NCBI RefSeq assembly: GCF_042427745.1
Contig: NZ_JBHMFA010000015.1
Length of the DNA stretch: 64,000 nt
Reading direction: 5' to 3' (one strand)
From: Algibacter miyuki
GTDB lineage: Bacteria > Bacteroidota > Bacteroidia > Flavobacteriales > Flavobacteriaceae
Shown here one piece after another: positions 45,727 through 54,886 of this stretch. Below the pieces are notes generated by a model. The model had not been told where the DNA came from. It did not search any database and worked only from the letters and a program-made list of their open reading frames with translations. The stretch's first letter is position 1. Every line of letters starts with the position of its first letter. A program made the translations under genes and the position numbers.

Positions 45727-45763
45727 AAAGCTTGAAGGTTTAAAAGATCTTCAAGCTTTTTTT
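45727..45763 (+). terminator. Rho-independent terminator after the sulfatase operon
   Basis: AAAGCTTGAAG (45727-45737) pairs with CTTCAAGCTTT (45749-45759), followed by Ts. It lies 88 bp after the sulfatase stop codon. Confidence 0.8.
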
Positions 45764-46070
45764 ATGACATTATTTGGAGTTACAATAAGGTATTGTGCTA
45801 TTTTGGTAATTAATGGGAGGCTTTTCGTTTATATAAATGAATACTAATTAAAAGAAGAACGATTATGGAAACAATTATGAGAAGTAATTCATATTCGATT
45901 ACTACATATAAACTTTTAATATGTATGTCAATAGAATGATTATTATTAAAAATAACCAAGCCGTAAAAGTACCGATCAAGCTGCACAAAAAAATATAATC
46001 TTCTTTATGTTTTCCCTAGTGTAATTTTTTTAACAAAATGTTTCCTTCTGCAAAGCATACATTAAATATA

Positions 46071-46120
46071 AAAAAAACAGTAGCCTATTCTAAAATTTTA
46101 GAATAGGCTACTGTTTTTTT
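46071..46120. terminator. Bidirectional terminator, 50-bp perfect palindrome
   Basis: Two 25-bp arms with no spacer form a perfect inverted repeat. The GC-containing core CAGTAGCCTATTC lies inside flanking A7 and T7 runs, so it can end transcription from either side. It sits 49 bp past the end of the minus-strand GH29 gene. Confidence 0.88.
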
Positions 46121-46168
46121 ACTCAATAAGGAGCCTGTTAGAAACAAGTGCTAGGAGTGACAGTTTAA

Positions 46169-47992
46169 TTAATCGTTAATAGGTCTTAATGCGATTGATT
46201 TTAAGCTAGCTGTTACTCGGTCTCCTTCGACTAAAGTTGTTGTTATGGTATGATTACCAGGAGTTTTGAATTCTAAGATACCCATGTTGTAAAACACATA
46301 CTTTTCAGTAGCGGCTTGTTGATTTTGCACCATAATACCTTCGTCTGTTGTGGTTTTCCATACTAGACGGTCTGTACCTTTATAGGCTAAATCTAGATAG
46401 TAATAACCGGCTTCTTTTACATTGACTTTCCAGGTTATTTGGCCATCTGCTTCCCATTCACCAACTTGATTGGCATGTTTCCATTCTCCAAATTTTTCCA
46501 TCCAACGTTTGTTTTCTTGAACGGCATTGCTTACGGTTCCGAATTCGGTAATTAATACTGTTTCTGTGTTTGGGTAAATACCTAAAGCAGTATCATTTGC
46601 TATAATTCCTTCGTCATTATTAACGTTTACTTCAACTTCAATAATAGAAATTAATTGATCTGGTGCCTTGTAAGGTACGTTGAAAGTTACCCAATTATCT
46701 TTCCCTTGTGTGAATTCAACATTTTGATTTTTTCCTTCAGGATTTAGAATTTTAGCAGATTTAATTTTAGTTTTCAATCTTGGTAAATATAATTTACCAT
46801 CTGTTGGCCAGTTCGAAACTGCTAAATACATGGAGTTTCCTTTTGTGGTGACATCTCCCCAAGGCAACTTGTAATCCCATGGCGAAGCGCCTGCGGCATA
46901 TACCACTTGTGGGTATCTTTTTAACCATTTACCGGTTTCTCTTAAGAACTCAGCGCCAATTTCGGGAACAACTCCTAATTGGTTTGGACCTACATTAAAT
47001 AAGTAAGAACCTCCACGAGCTACGGTTTCAACTAAACGTCCTAAAATCACTTTTGGGCTTTTAAAGTTGTTGTCGTACCAAGCGTAAGACCATGAATCGT
47101 TATTGGTGTCACAGGTTTCCCATAAGCCTTCAATACGTTTTGTTGGTACTTCCATATCGCCCACACTGGCATAATCTCCTAAGCCGTAACCTACACGGCT
47201 ACACATCATAGCTTTGGGTTGTAGTTCTCTAACCATATCGGCTAATTCTACAACATATTCTTTTGGCATATCACCAGGCGTATCAAACCAAACAAAATCG
47301 ATGTCACCATAGTTGGTACAGATTTCTTTTACCTGAGGTTTACATTTATTATAGAAGTAATCTTTAAAAGTTGCTTCTTTTCCATTTTCATCTGTTTTAG
47401 GACCTCTAGTACCGCCTGGAGCTGTCCAATCTTGGTTGTGTGAATAGTAAAAACCGAAACCTAAACCGATGTCATGGCAAGCATCTGCTAACTCATGCAT
47501 AGGGTCTCTTCCAAAAGGTGTTGCATCTACAATGTTAAAGTCACTAACTTTAGAATCGAACATGGCAAAACCTTCATGATGTTTACTGGTAATTACGATG
47601 TATTTCATACCCGCGTCTTTAGCTAATTGTGCTATTTTTTTAGCATCAAATCCTGTAGGGTTAAAGTTTTTAGCGTTCTGTTTGTAGTCTTCAACAGGAA
47701 TACCCGCCATTCTTGGATTCATAATCCATTCGCCTATGCCGTAATAGGTTTTGTCGTCCCAAACGCCTCCTAAGCTTGAAAATAGTCCCCAGTGGATAAA
47801 CATTCCGAAATTACTTTCGTCAAAAAACTTTGCTTTTCCATTTTTTAGAGCATCTAAAGATACTTCTGTTTCTCCCCACATTTCTTCCATGCCTTTGTCT
47901 TTTTTCACCTGAGAGAAAACGGTCGCACTAAGAAGAATCGCGATTGCTAAAAGGAGGAAAGGGGTGTTTGTTCTTTTTAAAATCATTATCAA
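46169..47992 (-). CDS. GH29 alpha-L-fucosidase with C-terminal beta-domain
   Basis: 607-aa exported exo-fucosidase. A signal peptide ends near residue 28 (VFSQ); a start three residues in (second Met) is equally possible. GH29 motifs are FGMFIHWG (62-69), TSKHHEGFAMFDS (135-147), GFYYSHNQDW (180-189) and VWFDTPGD (234-241) with nucleophile Asp237. GGSYLFNVGPNQ near 325-336 ends the barrel. About 150 C-terminal residues form a beta-rich module (VKEAGYYYLDLAYKG). It lies 99 bp downstream of SusD on the same strand, past a terminator, so it may be partly independent of SusC-SusD. Confidence 0.95.
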   Translation of the reverse strand: MIMILKRTNTPFLLLAIAILLSATVFSQVKKDKGMEEMWGETEVSLDALKNGKAKFFDESNFGMFIHWGLFSSLGGVWDDKTYYGIGEWIMNPRMAGIPVEDYKQNAKNFNPTGFDAKKIAQLAKDAGMKYIVITSKHHEGFAMFDSKVSDFNIVDATPFGRDPMHELADACHDIGLGFGFYYSHNQDWTAPGGTRGPKTDENGKEATFKDYFYNKCKPQVKEICTNYGDIDFVWFDTPGDMPKEYVVELADMVRELQPKAMMCSRVGYGLGDYASVGDMEVPTKRIEGLWETCDTNNDSWSYAWYDNNFKSPKVILGRLVETVARGGSYLFNVGPNQLGVVPEIGAEFLRETGKWLKRYPQVVYAAGASPWDYKLPWGDVTTKGNSMYLAVSNWPTDGKLYLPRLKTKIKSAKILNPEGKNQNVEFTQGKDNWVTFNVPYKAPDQLISIIEVEVNVNNDEGIIANDTALGIYPNTETVLITEFGTVSNAVQENKRWMEKFGEWKHANQVGEWEADGQITWKVNVKEAGYYYLDLAYKGTDRLVWKTTTDEGIMVQNQQAATEKYVFYNMGILEFKTPGNHTITTTLVEGDRVTASLKSIALRPIND

Positions 47993-48031
47993 TATTATTA
48001 TGTTTTGAAAAGTTTAAAGTGTATTTAAAAA

Positions 48032-48061
48032 AGGCTTTAATAGTATATAGTATTAAAGCCT
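48032..48061 (-). terminator. Terminator between SusD and GH29
   Basis: AGGCTTTAATA (48032-48042) pairs with TATTAAAGCCT (48051-48061). On the minus strand a run of Us follows, placing the end of the SusC-SusD transcript just before the GH29 gene. Confidence 0.75.
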
Positions 48062-48091
48062 ATTTAATAAAGTATCTATAATTATGAGATT

Positions 48092-49747
48092 TTAGTAGCC
48101 CTCATTTTGTACCCAACCATATTTTAAGTTAATTTCCATTTGTGCTTGAGGTATTGGCCACAACCATTCATTATCTGGCCATAGTATATCTCCTGAAAAA
48201 TCATTTGAAGCAGATACGAGTGTTCTTACAGATCCTTGTTCTTCTTCCCAGTCTATGTTTATTGGGTTTGTGCTTGTTGTTAATCTATTGGTACGGATTA
48301 AGTCGAATTTACGTTTGTATTCACCTGCAAGTTCGCATCGCCTTTCTTTCCAAATAGCTATTCTAAAATCGTCTTGAGATAAGTTGGCTGTTAAATCTTC
48401 CAAACCAGCTCTATTTCTAATACTGTTAACGGCTAAGTATGCATCGTTATTTGGTGCGCCATCGGCTTCATTTTGAGCTTCAGCATAAATTAATAGAGCA
48501 TCGGCAAATCTAAATAATATGGTATTGTTATCTGCATATCTAAAGTCTGAACCTTCAACTAAGGTTAACACATCGGTATCAACAAATTTTCTATACATTG
48601 GTTGAGTTAAGTATGTTGGGCCATTAGGTACGTCGTATCTTGTCATGATATTAAAATCTCTTCTTTCATCTCCCTCTTCATAAGCATCATATAAGTGCGG
48701 AGTTGGTAAGAAAATACCAGCGTTATTTGTTCTTGGGAATTTTAATTCGTCTACTGTAGATTCATTCCCTATATCATTGCCGTTTTTATCAAGTAAAACA
48801 GGTACATCGTTTGCGCTTCCCCAATAATTTACACCATTATTTGCAGCTCTTCCTTCTCGAGTCATCCAGTTTCCAATATCAGTAATTGGAAGGTAAGAAA
48901 GTTCTAACATCGATTCTTTTGAAAAGGTATTATTAGAATCCCATGCAGTTCCGTATGCAGGAGCTGTTTCTGATGGTTCTAGGTTTAATGAATGCGGTGA
49001 ATTGTCTATAATGTCTTTTGCAACATCTCTTGCTAAGGCATAGTTACTCGCGTCTCCTTGAACAAAATCGCCTTGAGATGTACGTCTTTTTCCTGCTCTT
49101 GTTAAATAGACTTCGGCTAAAATTACTTTTGCTGTCCATTTTGTAATATGTCCGTCGTGCAAACCATCAGAACAGTGTTCTGCAGCAAAAAGTAGGTCGG
49201 GAATAATAATTTCATTGTAAATGTCGTTTACGTCTGATCTTGGCACTTCCCAGTCGGCTGCATTTGTAATTAATGGCATATCACCATAAGTTCTTACTAG
49301 GTTGTAATAGTAGAAAGCTCTAAGTGCTCTTGCTTCTCCAACAATTAAGTTAATATAATCTTCTTCTAAATCCATAGCAGAAGCATTTTTTATAACATCG
49401 TTAGCTCTACCAATTCCGGTCCACCAATCAAAATACACGTCATGGTTATCATCAAATAGTTCAAAAGAAGGGGTTACCGTGTGGTTTGCCATAGGCGTTG
49501 TCCAGGTGTTTCCTCTTTTACTAACAACATCGTCTGTATATAAGTCAATACACATCCAGCGTCTAGAATATACATTAAGCATCCTTTCATATACGCCATC
49601 TACAGCATTTCTTGCATCTTCGGGTGTTTTATAAAAAAGTTCTGCAGCAATAAATGTTGGTGGTTCTTCATCTAAAAAATCACTACATGAAACAAAACCA
49701 AGTGAAATAAAGAGAATCGTTATTATATTTTTTATATCGTTTTTCAT
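48092..49747 (-). CDS. SusD/RagB-family lipoprotein (fucan region)
   Basis: 551-aa surface glycan-binding lipoprotein with lipobox Cys21 (GFVSC). SusD features include NAVDGVYERML, GEARALRAFYYYNLVRTYGDMP, ALLIYAEAQNEA and IWKERRCELAGEYKRKFDLIRT. It is longer than the two SusD proteins of the GlcNAc region, which suggests extra loops for a larger or branched ligand. It starts 23 bp after the SusC gene on the minus strand. Sulfated fucan fragments are the inferred ligand from the surrounding fucosidases and sulfatases. Confidence 0.93.
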   Translation of the reverse strand: MKNDIKNIITILFISLGFVSCSDFLDEEPPTFIAAELFYKTPEDARNAVDGVYERMLNVYSRRWMCIDLYTDDVVSKRGNTWTTPMANHTVTPSFELFDDNHDVYFDWWTGIGRANDVIKNASAMDLEEDYINLIVGEARALRAFYYYNLVRTYGDMPLITNAADWEVPRSDVNDIYNEIIIPDLLFAAEHCSDGLHDGHITKWTAKVILAEVYLTRAGKRRTSQGDFVQGDASNYALARDVAKDIIDNSPHSLNLEPSETAPAYGTAWDSNNTFSKESMLELSYLPITDIGNWMTREGRAANNGVNYWGSANDVPVLLDKNGNDIGNESTVDELKFPRTNNAGIFLPTPHLYDAYEEGDERRDFNIMTRYDVPNGPTYLTQPMYRKFVDTDVLTLVEGSDFRYADNNTILFRFADALLIYAEAQNEADGAPNNDAYLAVNSIRNRAGLEDLTANLSQDDFRIAIWKERRCELAGEYKRKFDLIRTNRLTTSTNPINIDWEEEQGSVRTLVSASNDFSGDILWPDNEWLWPIPQAQMEINLKYGWVQNEGY

Positions 49748-49770
49748 AATTTATATATTATAAATTGTTT

Positions 49771-52700
49771 CTAAAATTGTAATTTTATTCCTAGTCTTAT
49801 TGTTCTAGCCAAAGGATATGCGCCTTTATCATGCCCGATTGCTCGAGTGGCAGAACCTCTAATAGAAACATCAGGAGAATATCCCGAATAGTCTGTCCAG
49901 GTATATATATTGGAACCTGATGCATATAATCTTAACGACGACATACTCATTTTTTCAACAATATCTTTAGGGAATGTATATCCAATAGTTATGTTTTGTA
50001 AACGCACAAATGACCCATCTTCTATATATCTAGAACTAAAGATGCTCTCTCTGTTTTCTGTACTAACTCTTGGGTAAGTGGCACTAGGGATTCCTGGTGT
50101 CCATCGTTGCGTTACAGTGGCAAGCGCTTGTCTATCGGCAAATTCTAATAATCTCATGTTTTGGATAGCTGCAATGTCTTTTCCTATTTGAGAATCAAAG
50201 AAGAATGAGAAATCAACATCTCCAATTTTGAAGGTATTCCTAATTCCAAAGGTAACATCAGGTTGAGCACGTCCTATTACTTGTCTGTCGGCTTCATTAA
50301 AATCACCACTTTTATCTAAATCCTCATAGAGTTGTTCTCCTGGTCTGTTTTGAATGCCTGTAAAAGGAACACCTTTATCAAAACCTTCTACAAAGGTATA
50401 ATCACCTCTAAAAGGGTCAGAATTATATAAATCGATTTGTTCTTGGTTGGTTAATCCTTGAAATTCTACGAAATCATCAAACTGTGCAATTCCAGTAGTC
50501 TTGTAGCCATAAAAAGCACCTACTTCTTCCCCGATAATTAAACGTTGCGTTCCTCCAGGAATATATCCAGGATCCCAACCACTTTGGATATAGTCGGAAG
50601 CCATATTTGTAATTGTTGTTTTCCCAGTTCCTAAATTTCCCTTGAAGGTCCAGGAGAAATTCTCTTTATTAATCAAGCGTGCAGTGATGTCCATTTCAAA
50701 CCCTTCTGTTTGTAACTGTCCGAAATTTTCGGTGTAAGTACTGAATCCAGATTGAATTGCTGCTGCGTTATCTGCAAATAAAATATCATTGGTTTCTTTT
50801 AAGTAATACTCAAAGCTTCCTCTAATTTTATTTTTCAAAAAACCGTAATCTATAGCAAAGTTTAGTTGGCTTGTTGTTTCCCAAGTTAAATTCTCGTTTG
50901 GTAATTGGTTTGGGCTATAAAAGGTTGTTAATGTTTCGTCAAACCCGGTTAAACCTGCTGCGTATTGATTTAGGGACTGGTAAGGTTTGATGGCTTGATT
51001 TCCTGAATACCCGTAACTGGCACGAAGTTTTAATTCATTTACAAAATCTATTTTTCTCATAAATTTCTCTTTAGAAATTTTATAAGCAACTGCTGCTGCA
51101 GGAAAAAATGCCCATTGGTTGTTTGTAGAAAATTTAGAAGATCCCTCATATCTTCCTGTTAATGTGGCTAAAATTTTGCTTTTGTAATTGTAACCAACTC
51201 TACCAAACCAAGAAGATAAAGATGTTTTAAAGTAGCTTACTTGGTCAGGGTCATTAAACGTAGCTGTTTCTGGAGCGTAATAAGTTAATAAATCGTTTGG
51301 GAATCCGAAATTTGAAACACCAATGGCTTCAGATTCTGTAGTTTCCAATGATTGTCCTAGAAAAGCAGTGATTTTATGTTTGCCAAATTTGCCGCTGTAA
51401 TTAATTGTATTTGTTATTGTAGAGCTGGTATTTCGAGTATCCGAAGTTCTAGCTCTACCACCTTCAGAAAACCGACCTAACAGATCGAATTGATAGTAAC
51501 GTTTAGCTGTATTTCTATTTTGATGGGTGAGTGCTGTTTTAAGCGTGAAATTTTTATTTAGTTCATAATCTAGATTTATACTTCCTACAATCTGAGTTAG
51601 TAAGTTGGTGTACTGGTTGGCTTCTAATGAGGTTAAAGGCGAAAAACCATCAAGAGTTGTGGCATCATCAGGGTCATCCTCTTCTTCTTCATATTTTAGA
51701 TATGGTTTTGCATTAAATGCTCTTTTTAAAGCACTAGTAGCGCCTTTTCCGTCATTGTCACCAGTGTTAATGGCTCTTTGATTAGAGGTAACATGTGCAT
51801 AATTAATAGATGTTCCTACCTTAAGTTTTTCTGAAACATTAGCTCTTAGGTTAACTCGAGTTGTTATTCTGTCAAGATCGGTGTTTTTAACAACCCCTTC
51901 AGCACTTAAAATATTTGTTGAAACTAAGTAATTAAGATCTTTGTTGCCACCGCTAAAACTAACATTGGTGTTGGATGATTTTCCTATTTGAATTAGTGTT
52001 TTTTGCCAATTTGTAGATTGTAATAAACCAGCACGTGCAGAATCGAGGCGTTGTGATGTGCTTTCAGCATTTGCTCCCACATTTACTTTAGATTCGTTGT
52101 TTATAATAGTGTATTCATTGGCGTCTAATAAATCAATGAAATCGGGGATTTCTATCATCGAATAATCATGATCTATACGCACTATGCCTTTTCCTGTTTG
52201 CCCTGTTTTTGTTGTAATTAAAACAACACCATTTGCCCCTCTAGACCCATAAATAGCCGTTGATGATGCATCTTTAAGAATTTCAATAGATTCGATGTCG
52301 GCTGGATTAATAAGAGATAATGGGCTAATCGTAGAACTTTCCATGTCTTGATCTCCTAAACCAGGAGACGAGTTATTATCCATTGGAACCCCGTCGATAA
52401 CATATAATGGTTCACTACTACTCAAAGAACTAAGTCCTCTAATAACAATGGATGCCGCAGAACCAGGCGCTCCTGATGCTTGACTAACCACAACCCCTGC
52501 GGCCAAACCTGATAGCGCTTGCTCTATGCCTATGGCTCCAGTTTTTGTGATTTCTTCAGCTTTTATAGAAGATACAGAGCCGGTTAGGTCACTTTTCTTT
52601 TCTGTACCATATCCAATAACAACAACTTCATCAAGGGTAGTGTCCGATTTTTGTAAAACGACATTAATAACATTTTGGTCGCTAATGGTTAATTCTTTAG

Positions 52701-52926
52701 CTTCCATACCTATGTAAGAATAGATTAAAACTTGACCTGTTTTGGCTCTTAGGCTATAGTTACCATCAAAATCTGTTACTGCTCCTTGCGCAAGCCCCTT
52801 TACTAATATGGTAACACCTATTAGTGGTTGGCCTGTTTCGTCTTTAACGGTTCCAGTAATATTTTTCTCTTGAGAAAAAACTTGAAGACCAAGTGTAAGA
52901 AGAAAAACAGTTAGTATTTTTTTCAT
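49771..52926 (-). CDS. SusC-family TonB-dependent transporter (fucan region)
   Basis: 1051-aa outer-membrane importer with a short signal peptide (1-19, ending VFSQ). The carboxypeptidase-D-like domain (about 22-96) contains TGQPLIGVTILVKG; the plug has VVVIGYGTEKKSDLTGSV, PLYVIDGVPMD and LKDASSTAIYGSRGANG; the barrel ends in Phe (IKLQF). SusD follows after 23 bp. This is the only SusC/SusD pair in the fucan region of the window, so both flanking plus-strand operons of hydrolases probably feed it. Confidence 0.94.
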   Translation of the reverse strand: MKKILTVFLLTLGLQVFSQEKNITGTVKDETGQPLIGVTILVKGLAQGAVTDFDGNYSLRAKTGQVLIYSYIGMEAKELTISDQNVINVVLQKSDTTLDEVVVIGYGTEKKSDLTGSVSSIKAEEITKTGAIGIEQALSGLAAGVVVSQASGAPGSAASIVIRGLSSLSSSEPLYVIDGVPMDNNSSPGLGDQDMESSTISPLSLINPADIESIEILKDASSTAIYGSRGANGVVLITTKTGQTGKGIVRIDHDYSMIEIPDFIDLLDANEYTIINNESKVNVGANAESTSQRLDSARAGLLQSTNWQKTLIQIGKSSNTNVSFSGGNKDLNYLVSTNILSAEGVVKNTDLDRITTRVNLRANVSEKLKVGTSINYAHVTSNQRAINTGDNDGKGATSALKRAFNAKPYLKYEEEEDDPDDATTLDGFSPLTSLEANQYTNLLTQIVGSINLDYELNKNFTLKTALTHQNRNTAKRYYQFDLLGRFSEGGRARTSDTRNTSSTITNTINYSGKFGKHKITAFLGQSLETTESEAIGVSNFGFPNDLLTYYAPETATFNDPDQVSYFKTSLSSWFGRVGYNYKSKILATLTGRYEGSSKFSTNNQWAFFPAAAVAYKISKEKFMRKIDFVNELKLRASYGYSGNQAIKPYQSLNQYAAGLTGFDETLTTFYSPNQLPNENLTWETTSQLNFAIDYGFLKNKIRGSFEYYLKETNDILFADNAAAIQSGFSTYTENFGQLQTEGFEMDITARLINKENFSWTFKGNLGTGKTTITNMASDYIQSGWDPGYIPGGTQRLIIGEEVGAFYGYKTTGIAQFDDFVEFQGLTNQEQIDLYNSDPFRGDYTFVEGFDKGVPFTGIQNRPGEQLYEDLDKSGDFNEADRQVIGRAQPDVTFGIRNTFKIGDVDFSFFFDSQIGKDIAAIQNMRLLEFADRQALATVTQRWTPGIPSATYPRVSTENRESIFSSRYIEDGSFVRLQNITIGYTFPKDIVEKMSMSSLRLYASGSNIYTWTDYSGYSPDVSIRGSATRAIGHDKGAYPLARTIRLGIKLQF

Positions 52927-53343
52927 ATTTAATTTTGGTTTAATTAGTTATGCTAAACTAGAGTTTTTGTTCAAAAGCTGTTTTCTGTATTCGCTCATAT
53001 CTTTGCTCAAAATAAGCAAAGGTCTTGAAATAGCCTGTTTTGCTATAGTTTATGAAGGTTGGTAAAAAAAAAGATGTTTGGGGAATTAGTGTGTCAATTC
53101 TTTTTGTTATTCTTATTTTACCGGGGTTTGAACTATGTTTAAAGCATGTGTTTTCAGAATTGTATTTTGTATGGAACATTAAAATAAAATGTTTTAAAAG
53201 AAAAAAAGAAACACCGTTTTTTGAGTTTTCCTTTGAATAAATAAATAGGTTATGGTCGAAAAAGAAAAGTTTTTGACTTATAAGAGAAAGCCAAAATAGG
53301 AGTGGATTTTTAAATTTGTTCCATAAACGTAAAAATCTACCAC
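52927..53343. other. Divergent intergenic region, SusC / GH29 operon
   Basis: 417 bp between divergent operons. It contains an imperfect operator-like inverted repeat CTTTGCT-N7-AGCAAAG at 53001-53021, 75 bp before the SusC start, and a -7-like box TAAATTTG at 53311-53318 before the GH29 gene without a well-placed -33 element. Two overlapping 60-70-codon frames here on opposite strands have no family features and are considered spurious. Confidence 0.45.
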
Positions 53344-54867
53344 ATGATTAGAATAAAATACCTTCTTACTTTCTATCTGTTTATTTTAACATGGTTTTCG
53401 TTTAGTCAACAAGAAGTAAAGTCTTCAGAATTTAAAACAATAGCGCCAAATTGGGAATCCATGGCAGCAAATTATCAGGTGCCAGAATGGTTTCAAGATG
53501 GAAAAATTGGCGTATGGATGCATTGGGGAGTACCATCGGCTATTGATGAAAACCGCCCGAATGATGGTTCGCATTATGGTAGAAGAATGTATGGTCCAAA
53601 TGATGGTGAAGAAGGTGTTCAACTAGAAATGACGCAAACTTTATCCGATTGGCATATTAAAAGGTATGGTGCTCCAGAAGTATTTGGTTACGAAAAATTT
53701 GTAGAAAGTTTTAAAGCTCAAAATTGGAAGCCCGAAGATTTAGTTAAATTTTTTAAAGATAATGGGGCAAACTTCATAATGCCCGTAGCAACGCATCATG
53801 ATAATTTTGATTTGTATGATTCATTTTTCCCTTGGAATTCAGTAAAAATGGGGCCCAAAATTGATATTATTCAAGAATGGAAAAATGCAGCGAATAAGTA
53901 TGGTTTAAAATTTGGAGTATCAACACATTTATATTGGTCTCCGCGGTTTTTCAACACAGCACGGAAATATCAAAAAACCAATACGCCAGAATGGAAATTG
54001 TTTAATATGGATTACGATCCTAAAAAATATAGTCGTCAAAAATCGTGGAACGAACATTGGTATAAAAGATGTTGGGAACTTATTGAAAAGTACGATCCCG
54101 ATATGTTTAACAACGATTCGCCGTATCCGTCAATAAAAACAGGAGAAGGTATTGGTGTCCAATTATTTTCAGATTTTTTAAATAGAGATTTAAAGGAAAA
54201 TAAAGGAAAGCAAACAACTGTATTGTCTTTTAAAAATTCTAAAGAAAATAAAGCGGCATTTACCTATAATTTAGAACGAGGTATGTTTGGGGAAACTCAA
54301 AATAGTCCATGGATGTGGGCTACCGATCTTTCTGGTAATTGGTTTTACAGAAAAGAAGCTAAAACAAGAATGACAATTCCTGTTTTAATTGGCAATGCGG
54401 TCGATGCCATAAGTAAAAATGGTGTGGTAATGATGAATGTAGCTTTAAAAGGGGATGGTACATTGCCTGAAACACAAGCTAACATTCTAAAGAGTTTTGG
54501 TTCATGGATAAAAATTAACGCGGAAGGAATCTACGGAACACGTCCTTGGAAAATTTACGGCGAAGGTCCTTTGAAAATTGTAACCAAACGCACCGGAGAA
54601 AACCTAAAAAAATACTCATCAAAAGATATTAGGTTTACCACTAAAGATGGTCATATTTATGCTTTTGTGTTGGCTAAACCAACAACGGATGTTTTAATTG
54701 AAACCTTAAAAAGTAACGGTGTTTTAAATGAAAACATCAAGAAAATTACCCTATTAGGAAGTAATGAAGAAATAAGTTGGGCACAATCGGCATCAGGACT
54801 GTCTATTACATGTCCGAAAAATGCCCCTAACCAGCCTGTTATTGGATTTAAAATTGAACTAAACTAA
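53344..54867 (+). CDS. GH29-like alpha-L-fucosidase, divergent subtype
   Basis: 507 aa with a signal peptide ending near SFSQ (19-22). GH29 landmarks are IGVWMHWGVPS (55-65), MPVATHHDNFDLYDS (146-160) and FGVSTHLYWSP (190-200). At the nucleophile strand, where most GH29 have WFDG, this protein reads DMFNNDSPYPS, making Asp258 the probable nucleophile. The C-terminal ~100 residues are a small beta-domain. It is the first gene of a long plus-strand operon (spacings 19, 13, 29, 3 and 52 bp, then an overlap). The altered nucleophile strand suggests a different fucosyl linkage or sulfated substrate. Confidence 0.83.
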   Translation: MIRIKYLLTFYLFILTWFSFSQQEVKSSEFKTIAPNWESMAANYQVPEWFQDGKIGVWMHWGVPSAIDENRPNDGSHYGRRMYGPNDGEEGVQLEMTQTLSDWHIKRYGAPEVFGYEKFVESFKAQNWKPEDLVKFFKDNGANFIMPVATHHDNFDLYDSFFPWNSVKMGPKIDIIQEWKNAANKYGLKFGVSTHLYWSPRFFNTARKYQKTNTPEWKLFNMDYDPKKYSRQKSWNEHWYKRCWELIEKYDPDMFNNDSPYPSIKTGEGIGVQLFSDFLNRDLKENKGKQTTVLSFKNSKENKAAFTYNLERGMFGETQNSPWMWATDLSGNWFYRKEAKTRMTIPVLIGNAVDAISKNGVVMMNVALKGDGTLPETQANILKSFGSWIKINAEGIYGTRPWKIYGEGPLKIVTKRTGENLKKYSSKDIRFTTKDGHIYAFVLAKPTTDVLIETLKSNGVLNENIKKITLLGSNEEISWAQSASGLSITCPKNAPNQPVIGFKIELN

Positions 54868-54886
54868 CGCGTACTTAGTAAAGATT

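Larger units (their letters stand above)
45639..46168. other. Intergenic region between convergent sulfatase and GH29 genes
   Basis: 530 bp with two terminator hairpins (45727-45763 and 46071-46120, listed separately). Between them, on the minus strand at about 46014-45815, membrane-protein-like sequence can be read in two frames (KHKEDYIFLCSLIGTF... and ...LLLIIVSIIVLLLISIHLY) with stops and no start codon. This may be the remnant of a small membrane-protein gene. Confidence 0.5.

Noticed and set aside
52958..53240. Two overlapping 60-70-codon frames on opposite strands between SusC and GH29
   Set aside because: They overlap each other in an AT-rich promoter region and have no family features; treated as chance frames.
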